Shown: positions 6,780-7,256 of the stretch, piece after piece
Numbering within the stretch: position 1 is the first letter of the stretch
How the letters are laid out: the number at the start of each line of letters is the position of its first letter
NCBI GenBank assembly: GCA_964469815.1
Contig: CAYXZC010000073.1
Coordinates: 1-7,256, forward strand
Reading direction: 5' to 3'
Length of the DNA: 7,256 nt
Origin: MGBC163016 sp964469815
GTDB taxonomy: Bacteria > Actinomycetota > Coriobacteriia > Coriobacteriales > Eggerthellaceae
Notes under the pieces: generated by a model
What the model saw: only the letters and a program-made list of their open reading frames with translations
What the model was told of the DNA's origin: nothing
The model's database searches: none
Translations under genes and position numbers: made by a program

Positions 6780-6864
6780 TGGTGCGGGCGAAAGGACTTG
6801 AACCTTCACGGGTCTCCCCACCAGAACCTAAATCTGGCGCGTCTGCCAATTCCGCCACGCCCGC
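6780..6864 (-). tRNA. tRNA-Leu, anticodon UAG, CCA encoded
   Basis: An 85-nt class II tRNA on the minus strand. Acceptor strands are GCGGGCG and CGCCCGC (7 bp), with discriminator A and an encoded CCA at 6782–6780. The D stem is GCG/CGC. The anticodon stem CCAGA/TCTGG encloses loop TTTAGGT, so the anticodon is TAG (plus-strand CTA at 6828–6830). A 13-base variable arm, with a GGG/CCC stem, is typical of tRNA-Leu. The T arm is GAAGG, TTCAAGT, CCTTT, with one G·U pair. It reads CUA and, by wobble, other CUN codons. The trigger factor start lies only 34 bases downstream. Confidence 0.97.
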
Positions 6865-6874
6865 ACGCAACTCT

Positions 6875-6911
6875 TCGCGCAAAATGCCCGTAAACCCGAG
6901 CAAATGCGCGA
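6875..6911 (-). other. 37-nt hairpin in the tRNA-Leu 5' leader
   Basis: Perfect outer arms TCGCGCA (6911–6905) and TGCGCGA (6881–6875) enclose an inner 5-bp stem, GCTCG with CGGGC, around a six-base loop GGTTTA. Small internal loops TTT and ATTT separate the two stems. The inner stem needs one U·G pair that exists only in minus-strand RNA. If the -10 at 6923–6918 is used, transcription would begin at about the first base of this hairpin. A 10-nt linker separates it from the mature tRNA 5' end. It may shape RNase P processing or leader stability; that is inference. Confidence 0.5.
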
Positions 6912-6917
6912 TTTCAT

Positions 6918-6926
6918 ATAATAGCA
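6918..6926 (-). promoter_or_regulatory. Extended -10 element for tRNA-Leu (and probably tig)
   Basis: TGCTATTAT on the minus strand (6926–6918) is an extended -10 with five of six matches to TATAAT. No TTGACA-like hexamer is present 16–18 bp upstream; that position is filled by a small inverted repeat (6949–6933). The start would be near 6911, about 47 nt before the tRNA. A plus-strand TATAAT also occurs at 6917–6922, but it has no -35 and no gene to serve. Confidence 0.5.
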
Positions 6927-6932
6927 TAAGGG

Positions 6933-6949
6933 CATCCGTTTATCGGATG
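6933..6949 (-). repeat. Short inverted repeat at the -35 position of the tRNA-Leu promoter
   Basis: CATCCG (6933–6938) and CGGATG (6944–6949) are perfect 6-bp arms around TTTAT. On the plus strand the repeat is followed by GTGTTTT and could act as a weak plus-strand terminator, but no plus-strand gene precedes it. On the minus strand no T-run follows. Its place at the -35 region suggests an operator or activator site instead. The role is uncertain. Confidence 0.35.
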
Positions 6950-7005
6950 GTGTTTTCGGATTTCGCATTGTATTGAAGTATACGAAGAGACAAACGGGCT
7001 TTTCG

Positions 7006-7033
7006 AATATCATCAGAATGCACTTAATGTCAA
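7006..7033 (-). promoter_or_regulatory. Second upstream promoter candidate for tRNA-Leu
   Basis: A perfect -35 TTGACA (7033–7028, minus strand) is followed after 16 bp by GATATT (7011–7006), four of six matches to TATAAT. The start would be near 6999, giving a leader of about 135 nt that carries both the 6933–6949 dyad and the 6875–6911 hairpin. The -35 is convincing by itself but the -10 is mediocre. Confidence 0.4.
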
Positions 7034-7121
7034 CCGAGGCCTTATCGCTTCTAACTGATCAGATGCTTTGCATATGAGACTGCATCCGATCACCAATGCT
7101 GATACCATTGCCACAGCTTAT

Positions 7122-7148
7122 AAAAAGAGGCCAGTTTCCCGGCCTTTT
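7122..7148 (-). terminator. Rho-independent terminator after the 7256–7177 gene, possibly bidirectional
   Basis: On the minus strand AGGCC (7145–7141) pairs with GGCCT (7132–7128) around GGGAAACT, followed by a CTTTTT run (7127–7122). An A-tract precedes the stem, so a TTTT run also follows it on the plus strand (7145–7148). It starts about 30 bases after the TAG of the upstream gene and isolates that gene from the tRNA-Leu–tig unit. Confidence 0.75.
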
Positions 7149-7176
7149 AGATGCAGTTGGATGCTGGAAACAAACT

Positions 7177-7256
7177 CTAATCCATCTCGTCCAGAGAGAA
7201 TTCATCCTTCCCGAGGTGATATTCCTTTCCTTCAAGGCGCATCTTGCGATATTCAG
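7177..7256 (-). CDS. 3' end of an unrecognised gene
   Basis: Only the last 25 codons and a TAG stop (7179–7177) are inside the window. The readable end is EYRKMRLEGKEYHLGKDEFS followed by LDEMD. It is strongly charged and hydrophilic, as expected of a soluble protein's C-terminus. The other two minus-strand frames are less credible: one meets a TGA within the first few codons and the other passes beyond the terminator-proximal region without protein-like composition. The strong intrinsic terminator about 30 bases downstream supports this as a real gene end. I do not recognise the family, and the segment is too short for a functional claim. Confidence 0.6.
   Translation of the reverse strand, partial: EYRKMRLEGKEYHLGKDEFSLDEMD

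Noticed and set aside
6828..7013. 61-codon minus-strand frame running into tRNA-Leu
   Set aside because: It overlaps half of the tRNA and the leader hairpin and has no ribosome site.
7063..7073. ATGCTTTGCAT palindrome next to CTGATCAG
   Set aside because: Short palindromes side by side are striking, but there is no T-run, gene edge or second copy to give them a role.
7014..7109. 31-codon minus-strand frame (MVSALVIGCSLICKAS…) after the 7148–7122 terminator
   Set aside because: The GC-Cys stretch hints at a lipobox, but there is no basic N-region, no ribosome site, and it covers the TTGACA element; probably chance.
7079..7157. 8-bp inverted repeat ACTGCATC / GATGCAGT around the terminator
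   Set aside because: The arms do not extend beyond 8 bp and are 63 bases apart; no target duplication or mobile gene is present, so no evidence for an insertion element.
1..7256. CRISPR arrays, phage genes, transposases or defence systems
   Set aside because: No spaced direct repeats, integrase, transposase or defence domains were seen; all recognised genes are core housekeeping genes.

Overview
This window looks like ordinary core chromosome from an actinobacterium of moderate GC (about half by eye). My best guess is class Coriobacteriia. The order tig–clpP–clpX–valS is the actinobacterial arrangement, but here there is one clpP rather than the clpP1–clpP2 pair of Streptomyces and Mycobacterium. 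The taxonomic call is inference from gene order and protein flavour, not from a database match. Every gene I can support lies on the minus strand, so transcription runs from high to low coordinates.

Layout in the direction of transcription: the last 25 codons of an unrecognised gene (7256–7177); a strong bidirectional-looking terminator (7148–7122); a noncoding stretch of about 310 bases (7176–6865) with promoter-like elements, a small dyad and a 37-nt leader hairpin; tRNA-Leu(UAG) with an encoded CCA (6864–6780); trigger factor (tig, GTG start at 6745); a terminator (5345–5321); a 209-base gap holding an inverted repeat and a good sigma-70-type promoter; clpP (5168–4560); a 126-base gap in which a clpP terminator hairpin is merged with a clpX promoter; clpX (from 4433); valS, starting 3 bases after the clpX stop; a 151-base gap with an extended -10 promoter flanked by an inverted repeat; and the first 75 codons of a two-helix membrane protein (226–1) that runs off the edge.

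The genes make a protein-synthesis and quality-control neighbourhood. Trigger factor meets nascent chains at the ribosome exit tunnel, ClpXP degrades tagged or misfolded proteins, ValRS charges tRNA-Val, and the tRNA decodes CUN leucine codons. The protein families are well known and I found no new enzymatic system. The more interesting material is in the short gaps: a terminator whose U-tract doubles as a perfect -10 box, a tRNA and an mRNA that appear to share a transcript, and RNA hairpins whose G·U pairs work only in the minus-strand transcript.
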